Positions 25,469-33,757 of a DNA stretch of 64,000 nucleotides are shown piece after piece. The DNA comes from Pseudomonadota bacterium (lineage in GTDB: Bacteria > Pseudomonadota > Alphaproteobacteria > UBA828): NCBI GenBank assembly GCA_027624955.1, contig JAQBTG010000001.1, forward strand, positions 1 through 64,000, in the 5' to 3' direction. Both the position numbers and the translations under genes were made by a program. Position 1 is the stretch's first letter. Each line of letters opens with the position of its first letter. The notes beneath the pieces are model-generated. The model had not been told where the DNA came from, ran no database searches, and was given only the letters and a program-made list of their open reading frames with translations.

Positions 25469-26083
25469 ATGACAAAAAGTTTTGTCAGCGATGCGCGTCA
25501 GGCCGGCGAAACGCTGGTGCGGCTCGCTGAAGTCGACGCGGCAAGCCTGCCATTGTTGGCGGCGGACGAATTGCCTGCGCTGTTATCGGCTGCCGTGGCT
25601 CTTCCGTTTCGTACCGTGCGAAATGAAATTGGCTCAGGCGCAGCGCTGGTGCGTCAGGATTTCGACATCTGCATGGCGCCACCCAAGCCTGGCGCGTTGT
25701 GGGATTTAGCCGCGCGCCTCGAGGCGTATCTTGCCCATGCACTCGGCGCCGTGCGCCAGCCGCTCCTCACCGGGCCGCTCCGCCTGAATGATTTGGTGGC
25801 GCAACGCTACCCCCCCGGCTCGTTGGGTATCACCGCGCATCGCGATCACGCGCGTTACACCGGTCTGGTCGGCCTGATCCTGCTTTCAGGCAACGGCCGT
25901 TTCTTTGTCTGTGAGACGCGCTCGGGAAAGGGCGCGCGCGAAATTCTGTGGCGGCCGGGTGAGCTTCTTTTGATGCGCGCGCCGGGTTTTGCGGGGCGCG
26001 ACGATCGTCCGTTTCACTATCTCAGCGATATCACGTCGCAGCGCTACAGCCTTGGTCTGCGCCACGACACGCAGCCAGGCTAA
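25469..26083 (+). CDS. 2-oxoglutarate/Fe(II)-dependent oxygenase-like protein
   Basis: 204 residues. The C-terminal half shows a double-stranded beta-helix metal triad: His-x-Asp in TAHRDHARYTGLV, distal His in RPFHYLSD, and an Arg in RYSLGLRHD that would bind 2-oxoglutarate. NDLVAQRYPPGSLGITAHRD and LLLSGNGRFFVCE-type strands support the fold. The N-terminal 80 residues are helical. No specific family name is certain. It may hydroxylate a protein or small molecule. It overlaps the convergent allA gene by 4 bases at the 3' end. Confidence 0.7.
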   Translation: MTKSFVSDARQAGETLVRLAEVDAASLPLLAADELPALLSAAVALPFRTVRNEIGSGAALVRQDFDICMAPPKPGALWDLAARLEAYLAHALGAVRQPLLTGPLRLNDLVAQRYPPGSLGITAHRDHARYTGLVGLILLSGNGRFFVCETRSGKGAREILWRPGELLLMRAPGFAGRDDRPFHYLSDITSQRYSLGLRHDTQPG

Positions 26084-26559
26084 GCTTCGATGCGCCGCCG
26101 CTGCTCTGATGCGAGGGTATACCATTCGGTATCAGCCTCACTGCCGTTTTCCCATACCAGCGCGGCGAAGTTTCCGGCGCGCTCGAGTGCCGTCAGCGGG
26201 TGGTGCCAAGTGCCGGGGTTGTAGTTAATGCCTTGGCCCGAGCCGACGATGAAGGCATCGAGCCGCGACATGTCGGGTCCGCCATCTGCTGCGTCTGGGC
26301 ATACCAAGACAATGTAGCTAGACGCCTCGAGCGGAAAAAACGCCTGGCTCGAATGCGGATGGCGTTCCATGACCTCCAAATCGAGCGGCAGAGATTTCGC
26401 CTCGGCGTGCGCCAGCAGCAAATTGGGCGCCGCGTCGGTGCGCCCATTGAAGAGTTCTGCTTGGAAGTCATAGCGCCCCGGCGTTTCGGGAACGTCGAGC
26501 AACTGGCCATAGGGCGCAAAAGAGTCGTTATCGATGGGCCGTGCGGTTACGATTTTCAT
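26080..26559 (-). CDS. allA: Ureidoglycolate lyase (AllA family)
   Basis: 159 residues from the ATG at 26559. Longer in-frame upstream sequence is antisense to the neighbouring gene and not coding. Family segments: SFAPYGQLLD, NLLLAHAEA, MERHPHSSQAFFPLE, and GINYNPGTWHHPLTAL with the metal/substrate-binding His residues. The enzyme splits ureidoglycolate into glyoxylate and urea, the last step of allantoin degradation. No other allantoin gene is adjacent, although the amidase at 40359 could act on allantoate or ureidoglycolate. It is divergent from the DehI-like gene with only 42 bases between starts. Confidence 0.88.
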   Translation of the reverse strand: MKIVTARPIDNDSFAPYGQLLDVPETPGRYDFQAELFNGRTDAAPNLLLAHAEAKSLPLDLEVMERHPHSSQAFFPLEASSYIVLVCPDAADGGPDMSRLDAFIVGSGQGINYNPGTWHHPLTALERAGNFAALVWENGSEADTEWYTLASEQRRRIEA

Positions 26560-26601
26560 GACCTTAGTATATAGAGCGAAGAGGCGTAAAGGGAGGCGAA
26601 T

Positions 26602-27453
26602 TTGGCGAGCGCATCGAGATTGCCCGAATTGTCTGAGCAGGACGCAGGCCACGGTATTTTGGCCATCTATGACGAAATCAAGGCCTGTTGCCGAGTGCCG
26701 ATGGTAGCGCTGATCTACCGCCACCTCGCGACCCATGCTGGCGTTCTCGAATGGAGCTGGAGGGTGTTGGCGCCGGCGATGCGCTCGGGCGCGCTGAGCG
26801 CGGCGGCACAGCGTGCGGCGACGGCGCCGTTTGACGCCGCTTTGCCGGCGCTCACGCCGGAGGCGGCCAGCGCGCTCAGCCTCAAGCCGATGGATCTCGC
26901 CGCCATCGCCTATATCGCCACCGCCTACAACACCGCCAACCCGCACAACATCATCGCGGTCCGGGTGCTGATGGCGGTGCTCGCCACGGACCAAGCGGGC
27001 GGCAGCGCTGGCGCCCCGCACGGTTCGCCGGTGGCGAGAGTTCAGTTTCCCGCCTTGCCGCCGTTGGTTCAGTTGGAGGACATGCCGCCGGCGCTTGCTG
27101 AGCGGATCGGGCGCCTGCGCGTCGCCGGCGATGACGGCTCGCGGGGCATAGTTCCCACCCTTTACCGTCATCTCGCCCACTGGCCAGATTATTTGATGGC
27201 CTCGGCTGAGGCGCTAGAGCCACTGTTCCTCGACGGTAAAGTCGAGGCTGCCGCGTCGAGTATTGCGCGTGAGGCGGATGCCGCCGCGGCGCGCCTTAGC
27301 GGCGAATTGATGACGCATGATACGCTGCCTGGCCGGCCTACGGGTGCTGCACGCCAGGCACTTCTCGCCACCCTCGGAGCCTTCGCCGCCACCATTCCAG
27401 AAATGATCGCTGTCGGCCGTCTGCTGACGAACGCCCTGCCGCGCGAAAATTAA
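26602..27453 (+). CDS. DehI-family protein (2-haloacid dehalogenase-like)
   Basis: 283 residues from a TTG start with GGGAGG upstream. The sequence shows the internal pseudo-repeat of group I haloacid dehalogenase DehI: VPMVALIYRHLATHAGVLEW in the first half and IVPTLYRHLAHWPDYLMA in the second. AYNTANPHNIIAVRVLMA and DDGSRGIVPT lie where DehI keeps its active-site Asn and Asp. True members hydrolyse D- and L-2-haloacids with inversion. Many annotated members are untested, so activity is inference. It shares a 42-base divergent promoter with allA. Confidence 0.75.
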   Translation: MASASRLPELSEQDAGHGILAIYDEIKACCRVPMVALIYRHLATHAGVLEWSWRVLAPAMRSGALSAAAQRAATAPFDAALPALTPEAASALSLKPMDLAAIAYIATAYNTANPHNIIAVRVLMAVLATDQAGGSAGAPHGSPVARVQFPALPPLVQLEDMPPALAERIGRLRVAGDDGSRGIVPTLYRHLAHWPDYLMASAEALEPLFLDGKVEAAASSIAREADAAAARLSGELMTHDTLPGRPTGAARQALLATLGAFAATIPEMIAVGRLLTNALPREN

Positions 27454-27459
27454 GGACGA

Positions 27460-29574
27460 CTATGCCTTAGGATCAAACTCGTCGAGTGCGATCAGGACGG
27501 CGTTGATTACCGACGGCCAATCGCCCGGCACCGCCTGGCGGAAATGCTGCATCGTCGGATACCAGGGATTGTCCGCGCGCTCACGCAAATAGCGCCAATC
27601 GCCGCCATGGGAGAGCATCACCCACACCGGATGGCCGAGCGCGCCAGCGAGATGGGCCACCGCCGAATCGATTGAAATCACCAGATCCAATCCGCCGATC
27701 GCCGCCGCTGTATCGGCGAAATCTGTGAGGCGAGAGCTTAAATCCTCGATCGTCGGATGGCCATAAATATCGGCCGCTGCCGGGCCGACCTGGAGGCCGT
27801 ACCAGGCAATGTCGCGCCGCGCTAAAAGAGGCTGAAGAAATTCGAGGGCGCAGGACCGCCGGCGGTTAATTTTGTTAGCCGGGCTGCCGGACCAGGCGAG
27901 ACCGATCTTAAGCCGGGCTTCCGCCGGGGCGTCCAGGGTCCACGGGGCCTGACTTGCAGGCACATAGGGTGTAGCGGGGGGCAGGCTGTCGGGGGTCGCA
28001 CCGAGAATATGCGGCAAGCTGGCAAGCGCGGCGTGGCGGGCAAACTCAGGCATTTGTCCGTCCATCGCGACGGCCTCGGCAACGCCGTCGACCTGGCACA
28101 ACAATCGCCGCAGCGGCTCCTGGCAGGCGAGCACAACGCGCCCGCCTTTTTGCGCCACCAGTGGCGCAAAGCGGATGAATTGCAGGGTATCGCCGAAGCC
28201 CTGTTCGGCATGAAGCAGGATCGTGGCGCCGTTCAACGGCGTGCCGTCCCACATCGGCGCGGAAAAATGCGATACCGCGCCACCGCCTAATTTGAGGCGC
28301 CATTCATATTCGGCAAAACCGGCGCCGTAATCGCCGGCGCCGAGCAGGTTTAGGGCACGATTGAAATGCGCCTCGACAAGCTCTGGTGCCAATGCGGTCG
28401 CTCGCCCATAGGCAGCACCGGCCTCGGTGTGACGCGCCAGCGCATCGAGGGCACTGCCCAGGCAGTTCTCGGCCTCGGCCGAGCTTCCCGCCGTCAGAGC
28501 CGTTGCGCGTTCCGCCGCGGTGAGCGCCTCCGCCGGCTGATCGAGGGCCAGCAGAGCGCCGGCCAAATTAATCCATCCGGCGGCGAATTCAGCGTTCAAC
28601 TCTACCGCCTGCCACGCATGTGCCGCCGCCTCTTCCGCCCGGTTGTCGCGGTTCAATAGATGACCGAGATTGCTGTGTCCCTCGACCAGAGTGGGGGAGA
28701 TATCGACGGCCCGGCGCAACGCCGTCTCGGCAATTTGCAAGTGCCCGCTTTCCAAAAATGCGACGCCGAGGCTGTTGTGAATGTCGGCCCGCTCAGGGAG
28801 GCGTGCCGCCGCCAGCTGCAATGCGTCCGCTGCCGCGACATGTTGACTAAGCCCGAGCAACGCGTTGCCGAGTGTGGCATAGGGCTCGCCCGAGAGCGGA
28901 TCGATGGCAATGGCTTTGCGGGCGGCTTCCGCCGCCTTCGCGCAATCGTTCTGCATCAGCAGCGCCGCAGCAAGCGAAGCAAACACCGCAGCACATGCCG
29001 GAGCTGAGGCAATCGCCTCATACGCCACATCGACACCTTCCTGGACGCTGCCAATTTCTAGTAACGTTTGTATAAGATTGACATAGGCGTCGGAAAAAGC
29101 CGGCGCGTGCAGGATTGCCAGGCGGAAATGATTGCACGCCGCCGTCAGGTCACCTTCCGATTTCAGCAAGTTGGCAAGATTGTAGTGGGCGCCGTGATAC
29201 TCCGGCTGTTCTTTGAGTATGCGTCCGAGCGTGGCGTGCGCATCTTCGCTGCGGCCGGCGGCCTGATACATCATGGCCAGATTATTTCGCATGGACACAT
29301 TGTCGGGTGTGACGGCGAGGGCGCGTTCGATATGACGCGCCGCTGCGTCATGCTCGCCCGACTGATGCGCGACAAGCGCCATCAGATGCAACGCATCTGG
29401 CTGGTTAGGCATGTCGTGTAAGGCAGCTTCCGCGTGGTTCTTGGCGGCGGCAAAATCGCCTTTGCGGTAGGCCGAGACGCCGGCTTCCAGGACATCCCTG
29501 ACGTCGTCGAGCGTCGGCCCACCAAGCGCGCGCCGCTCCTGGCTTTGGTTATCGTTGGGGCGGGGGTCTGACAT
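27460..29574 (-). CDS. TPR-repeat protein with C-terminal glycosyltransferase-like domain
   Basis: 704 residues. About residues 25-400 are tandem tetratricopeptide repeats (for example ALHLMALVAHQSGEHDAAARH, YNLANLLKSEGDLTAA). The C-terminal 260 residues are a GT-B-like glycosyltransferase domain: ILLHAEQGFGDTLQFIRFAP, KIGLAWSGSPANKINRRRS, DLVISIDSAVAHLAGALGHP, WVMLSHGGDWRYL. This architecture resembles bacterial O-GlcNAc-transferase-like or heptosyltransferase-like proteins (GT9/GT41). Such proteins may glycosylate flagellin or other proteins; no flagellar genes are near. No signal peptide. Confidence 0.88.
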   Translation of the reverse strand: MSDPRPNDNQSQERRALGGPTLDDVRDVLEAGVSAYRKGDFAAAKNHAEAALHDMPNQPDALHLMALVAHQSGEHDAAARHIERALAVTPDNVSMRNNLAMMYQAAGRSEDAHATLGRILKEQPEYHGAHYNLANLLKSEGDLTAACNHFRLAILHAPAFSDAYVNLIQTLLEIGSVQEGVDVAYEAIASAPACAAVFASLAAALLMQNDCAKAAEAARKAIAIDPLSGEPYATLGNALLGLSQHVAAADALQLAAARLPERADIHNSLGVAFLESGHLQIAETALRRAVDISPTLVEGHSNLGHLLNRDNRAEEAAAHAWQAVELNAEFAAGWINLAGALLALDQPAEALTAAERATALTAGSSAEAENCLGSALDALARHTEAGAAYGRATALAPELVEAHFNRALNLLGAGDYGAGFAEYEWRLKLGGGAVSHFSAPMWDGTPLNGATILLHAEQGFGDTLQFIRFAPLVAQKGGRVVLACQEPLRRLLCQVDGVAEAVAMDGQMPEFARHAALASLPHILGATPDSLPPATPYVPASQAPWTLDAPAEARLKIGLAWSGSPANKINRRRSCALEFLQPLLARRDIAWYGLQVGPAAADIYGHPTIEDLSSRLTDFADTAAAIGGLDLVISIDSAVAHLAGALGHPVWVMLSHGGDWRYLRERADNPWYPTMQHFRQAVPGDWPSVINAVLIALDEFDPKA

Positions 29575-29649
29575 GGCCAGAGGGTGCCATGTCGGCCTTA
29601 CTTACTGGTTAACGCCGTAAGGCGGTGACAACTCTGGTTGCCCAAGTCG

Positions 29650-30327
29650 CTAATCCACCGAAAGTGCCAAAATCCTGCTCATTTCGGAAAGGCCGAGGCC
29701 GCTTTCACTCGCCCAATCGTTAAATGCCTGCTGAACATCGCGGCGGGCTTTCTTGCCTTTGGGGTCGCCTTTGTACGCGCCCCATTTGTTGAGCGCCTTG
29801 ATCGTGTCGGTCGTCAGGACGAACGTATTCTTTCCTGCCATGCGCAGGAAATACGGTCCCGACGCGCCGCCCAATTGACTAAAACGCTTTTGCAGCTCGT
29901 CCCACAGTCCGACAATATCAGTTTCAGGCTAGGCCGCGAGCCAGGCGCCGAAGCCACCATGGGCGCCGGATATCTCGACCATCGCCGCCGCATTGTGGTG
30001 TGTGGCTTTGATTTTCCCCCAGTGACGGATGATGCGGGTTTCCTTGAGCAGCGCCTCCAAATTCTCATCCGGGATTGCCGCCACACGTTTGGGATCAAAG
30101 CCAAAGAATATCTCTTCGAAACCCGGCCATTTGCCGGCCACCATGCTGTGCTTCAGTCCGGACGAGAACACCCGAAGTGACATTAGCGACAGATAGCGGT
30201 CGTCCGCCATCGCCTTTAAAGCCTTGGCCGATTTCGATTTCGGCAGCAATTTCTTGAGCGCCGCAGGTCCGCCGGCACGTTGCTCGGCGGTCTCTCTGAT
30301 GGTGGCGAAATTCGTCATGGCTGCCAT
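29650..30327 (-). pseudogene. tag: DNA-3-methyladenine glycosylase I-like (Tag), interrupted by an in-frame amber codon
   Basis: Two adjacent open frames are in the same frame and separated by a single TAG at 29929-29931. Before the stop: PAALKKLLPKSKSAKALKAM, DDRYLSLMSLRVFSSGLKHS, KWPGFEEIFFGF, RIIRHWGKIKATHHNAA. After it: PETDIVGLWDEL, GGASGPYFLRMAGKNTF, AFNDWASESGLGLSEMSRIL. Together they form one glycosylase of about 225 codons. Family members have Trp-Pro at this point (WPxxDIVGLW), so TGG to TAG is the likely change. The reading frame is otherwise intact, so the lesion is recent, or a sequencing error, or suppressed. The protein would remove alkylated bases from DNA. Confidence 0.8.
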
Positions 30328-30393
30328 GGGTTAGATTCTACCCACATGGTGGCTGGCTTGCTATGGTGCGTTCTCAATTAAGGGAGAGATGGC

Positions 30394-31569
30394 ATGCCGA
30401 TGATCAACCGCATCGCGGAGTTCCAGCACGAGATGGCGCGCTGGCGCCAGGATATCCACGCTCACCCGGAGCTTGGCTTCGAAGAAAACAGAACCTCCGA
30501 TGTCGTCGCGCGTGAGCTCGAATCATTCGGTCTTGAGGTGCATCGCGGTTTGGCCAAGACCGGCGTGGTCGGTGTTTTAAAAGGGGCTGCCGGAGACGCC
30601 GCTATCGGGTTGCGGGCTGACATGGACGCGCTTCCCATTCTTGAGCAAAACGATGTCGACTACCGCTCGCGCAATGACGGCGTGATGCACGCCTGCGGCC
30701 ATGACGGCCATACGGCGATGCTGCTGGGTGCGGCCAAATATTTGGCGGAGACCCGCAATTTTTCTGGCACCGTGTATTTCATTTTTCAGCCTGCCGAAGA
30801 GGGCTTGGGCGGTGCGCGTGCCATGGTCAATGAAGGCCTGTTCGAGCAATTCCCCGTGAATGGTGTCTACGGCTTGCACAATTGGCCTGGCATGGATATT
30901 GGCGAGTTCGCGGTGCGGTCGGGACCGATGATGGCAGCATGCGATTCGTTCGAGATCAGCGTCATCGGTGAAGGCGCGCACGGCGCGATGCCGCATCTCG
31001 GTATCGATCCGGTGGTGTGCGCGGCGGAAATCGTTGGCGCCTTGCAGACTATCACCAGTCGCATCAAAGACCCGCTCGATTCGGCGGTCATCAGTGTCAC
31101 CAAAATCCATGGTGGGGACGCTTTTAATGTCATCCCAGGGCGCGTTGAGTTGGGCGGCACGACCAGGAGCTTCACCGAAGCGGTGCGCCTTGAGATCGAA
31201 GCCAGCATCGCGCGTATATCGGAAGGTATCGCCGCTGCGCATCGCTGCCGCGTTGAACTCAACTATATACGCCAATTCCCTGCGACCGTGAACCATGCGG
31301 CGGAAACCGAATTGGCCGCTGCCGCCGCAGCTCGCGTAGCAGGTGAGGCAAAAGTGCGGCGCGATCTGCCGCCCAGCATGGGTTCGGAAGACTTTTCCTA
31401 CATGCTCGAGTCGCGCCCCGGCTCGTATATCTGGATGGGCAATGCGCGCACCGACGGTGGCTGTTTCCTGCACAATCCCAATTACGATTTCAACGATGAA
31501 GCATTGGGCTGGGGGGCGAGCTATTGGGCCACCTTGGTGGAAAGCTTGCAGCCCAAGGCGGGCGATTAG
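30394..31569 (+). CDS. M20-family amidohydrolase (hippurate hydrolase / aminoacylase-like)
   Basis: 391 residues. Family M20D motifs: HAHPELGFEENRTS, LRADMDALPI, MHACGHDGHTAMLLGAA, QPAEEGLGGARAMVNEGLFE, GAHGAMPHLGIDPV in the lid domain, and SMGSEDFSYMLE. It hydrolyses N-acyl or N-aromatic amino acids, or related amides, using a dinuclear metal centre with a bridging Cys/His site. GGGAGAG precedes the ATG at 30394. It stands between the tag pseudogene and the tRNAs. Substrate is unassigned. Confidence 0.9.
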   Translation: MPMINRIAEFQHEMARWRQDIHAHPELGFEENRTSDVVARELESFGLEVHRGLAKTGVVGVLKGAAGDAAIGLRADMDALPILEQNDVDYRSRNDGVMHACGHDGHTAMLLGAAKYLAETRNFSGTVYFIFQPAEEGLGGARAMVNEGLFEQFPVNGVYGLHNWPGMDIGEFAVRSGPMMAACDSFEISVIGEGAHGAMPHLGIDPVVCAAEIVGALQTITSRIKDPLDSAVISVTKIHGGDAFNVIPGRVELGGTTRSFTEAVRLEIEASIARISEGIAAAHRCRVELNYIRQFPATVNHAAETELAAAAAARVAGEAKVRRDLPPSMGSEDFSYMLESRPGSYIWMGNARTDGGCFLHNPNYDFNDEALGWGASYWATLVESLQPKAGD

Positions 31570-31597
31570 GGCGGTGTCTGCTGCCACCGAAAAGTGC

Positions 31598-31684
<87 letters not shown>

Positions 31685-31726
31685 AACGCGCACCAGCGGC
31701 GCAAATCTATTGCGCCACCCAGAGAA

Positions 31727-31813
31727 TGGTGCGGCTGAGAGGACTTGAACCTCCACGGGGTTTCCCCCACAGCGCCCTCAACGCTGCGCGTCTACCAGTT
31801 CCGCCACAGCCGC
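31727..31813 (-). tRNA. tRNA-Leu (anticodon GAG)
   Basis: Minus strand, 87 nt including CCA. Acceptor GCGGCTG pairs with CAGCCGC. The anticodon loop TTGAGGG gives GAG, reading CUC and CUU. Class II variable arm TGGGGGAAACCCCGT and T-loop GGTTCAAGTCC. It is separated from the other tRNA-Leu by 42 bases. Body sequences outside the anticodon stem are highly alike, suggesting tandem duplication. Confidence 0.97.
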
Positions 31814-31951
31814 ATATTCGCCCGGGCGAAACAAAAAGCAGTCCGAGGCCCGGCTTGTCAAGTCTGCGCCCGAAGCGCTTGCCTGCGCGGGCGGTTCGCG
31901 GATAATGCGGCATCGAAATTGGCATGGAACTTAAGAAATCGGGAGATCGAG

Positions 31952-33013
31952 ATGGCGAAGCGGAAAGCGGTTGTCGTAGGCGCACGCGGCACGACGGGAC
32001 GCAACGTGGTTGAAGCGCTGGAGGCCGAAGGCGGTTGGGAGGTAATCGGCCTAAGCCGCGGTGCGCCCGGTTTCGAAACGAGGGCCAGCTTTATTTCCGT
32101 CGACCTCGAAGACGAGGCTGACGCAAACGCCAAGCTCGCGCCGCTCAGCGACGCGACGCACGTGTTTTATTGTGGCCTCGCCGGCGGCTTTGAGGCCGAG
32201 AATGTCGAAGGCAATCTTGCCCTGGTGAAGAATTCCATCGGCGTGCTCGACCGCATCGCGCCCGGCTTGGAGCGCGTCATCCTGACCCAGGGCGGCAAAT
32301 ATTACGGCTGCCATCTCGGGCCCTACAAAACGCCGTCAGTGGAGAGCGATCCGCGCCACATGCCGCCCAATTTCTACTACAATCAGCAGGACTATCTAAC
32401 CGAGCTGCAAAAGAGCAAATCATGGAGTCTCACCATGGTGCGTCCCGAAATCGTCATCGGCCTGTCAGCCGGCGTGCCGCTCAACACGCTCAATTTTGTT
32501 TCCGTCTACGCAATCATTGCGCATGAGCTGGATATACCTTTCGATTTCCCAGGCCGCCCGACCGCTTGGCACGCTCTCAACAAATATACCGATGCCGAAA
32601 TTTTGGGCCGCTTCGAGGTTTGGTCGGCCACCGATCCGAGCTGCGCCAATCAGGAATTCAACATCACCAATGGCGATTGTTTCCGTTGGGAGCATATCTG
32701 GCACCAGATAGGCGAAGCTTTTGGCTGCCGTCGCGGCCAGGTGCGGCCCTGTTCACTGACCATGTTGATGGCCGATAAAGGCCCGGTCTGGGACGAGATC
32801 GTCCAAAAACATCAACTCCAGCCTTACAAGATGGATGAACTCGCCAACTGGATCTTCGCCGACTGGGTGTTCGCGCGCGATTGGGACATCATCCTCGAAG
32901 ACCGCAAGCGTATCCGCCACGGCTACTCTGAGATCATCTACACCGAAGAAATGTTTGCCCGGTATTTCAAGAAAATGCGCGACATGCGGATCATCCCCGA
33001 AGCGCCCGGCTGA
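31952..33013 (+). CDS. PRISE-like short-chain dehydrogenase/reductase
   Basis: 353 residues from the ATG at 31952 with GGGAGA upstream. Upstream in-frame sequence crosses a tRNA gene and is not coding. The Rossmann motif is VVGARGTTGRNVVEALE. The extended SDR of the progesterone-5-beta-reductase/iridoid synthase (PRISE) group is recognised by NFYYNQQDYLTEL (catalytic Tyr region), SLTMVRPEIVIGLSAGVPLN, FDFPGRPTAWHALNKYTDAE and EFNITNGDCFRWEHIW. These NADPH enzymes reduce activated enones. The bacterial substrate is unknown. It is convergent with the XRE-cupin gene across 14 bases. Confidence 0.88.
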   Translation: MAKRKAVVVGARGTTGRNVVEALEAEGGWEVIGLSRGAPGFETRASFISVDLEDEADANAKLAPLSDATHVFYCGLAGGFEAENVEGNLALVKNSIGVLDRIAPGLERVILTQGGKYYGCHLGPYKTPSVESDPRHMPPNFYYNQQDYLTELQKSKSWSLTMVRPEIVIGLSAGVPLNTLNFVSVYAIIAHELDIPFDFPGRPTAWHALNKYTDAEILGRFEVWSATDPSCANQEFNITNGDCFRWEHIWHQIGEAFGCRRGQVRPCSLTMLMADKGPVWDEIVQKHQLQPYKMDELANWIFADWVFARDWDIILEDRKRIRHGYSEIIYTEEMFARYFKKMRDMRIIPEAPG

Positions 33014-33027
33014 GACTGCGCGCGCCG

Positions 33028-33588
33028 CTAAAAACTCGGCGGCGTGCAGGCGGAGACGAGCTCGCATTCTTCCTTGCCAATATTGCGGAAGCGGTGCGGC
33101 AGGCGGGAATCGAAATAATAGGCGTCGCCCGGTCCGAGCACGCGGCGTTGATCGCCGACCGTTACTTCAAGCTTGCCGCGGATCACCACGCCGCCTTCCT
33201 CTGACTCATGGCGCAGCATGGCGCGCCCGGTATCGCTGCCCGGCGCGTAGCGCTCATGCAGGATTTGCAGCTCACGCTGGGCGAGGTCACGTCCGACCTG
33301 GCGGTAGGATATTTTGGTGTCGCCGATTTCCAACAATTCTCCTGCGGAAAAGAATACTTCCTGGCGCGGCGCTGCTTCGAGACTGAAAAAATCCGAAAAC
33401 GACATCGGCAGGCCCTGTAGCACTTTCCTGAGACTACTCACCGAAGGGCTCACCCGATTCTGTTCGATCAGGGAAATTGTTCCGTTGGTGACGCCGGCGC
33501 GCTTGGCCAGCTCGCGTTGTGACATGTGATGCATCTTGCGCACTGCGCTCAAACGCGCGCCGACATCGAAATCCGCGTCCAAAGCCAT
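33028..33588 (-). CDS. XRE-family regulator with C-terminal cupin sensor (PuuR-like)
   Basis: 186 residues. The N-terminal XRE helix-turn-helix (about 11-68) reads RLSAVRKMHHMSQRELAKRA, then GVTNGTISLIEQNRVSPSV. The C-terminal cupin (about 110-180) has SDTGRAMLRHESEEGGVVIRG, LGPGDAYYFDSRLPHRFRN. This architecture is found in PuuR-type regulators of polyamine and omega-amino-acid catabolism. It is divergent from the omega-amino-acid transaminase gene, whose operon it probably represses. A beta-alanine-like effector is inference. Confidence 0.9.
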   Translation of the reverse strand: MALDADFDVGARLSAVRKMHHMSQRELAKRAGVTNGTISLIEQNRVSPSVSSLRKVLQGLPMSFSDFFSLEAAPRQEVFFSAGELLEIGDTKISYRQVGRDLAQRELQILHERYAPGSDTGRAMLRHESEEGGVVIRGKLEVTVGDQRRVLGPGDAYYFDSRLPHRFRNIGKEECELVSACTPPSF

Positions 33589-33605
33589 ACTATCTCCGTT
33601 TCGGC

Positions 33606-33649
33606 TGTTTAAATGGCTATTATATTAAACAAATTATACGCATAATAGC
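33606..33649. promoter_or_regulatory. Candidate operator region for the XRE-cupin regulator
   Basis: AT-rich divergent promoter with two interleaved inverted repeats: GTTTAA (33606-33611) with TTAAAC (33625-33630), and GCTATTAT (33616-33623) with ATAATAGC (33642-33649). It is the only strongly AT-rich stretch between the regulator and the transaminase operon. Confidence 0.45.
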
Positions 33650-33757
33650 AGAAAATCAACAGGTTAACCGGTGTGATCATTCATATTGTCTATTTTATTG
33701 CTTGATGTTAGTCTCCGCCGGAGAAACAGAATTTCCTTGCCAGCCTGGAGGCAAATC

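Noticed and set aside
26560-27180. Upstream extension of the allA reading frame to 366 codons
   Set aside because: The extension is antisense to the DehI-like gene and lacks homology. AllA begins at 26559.
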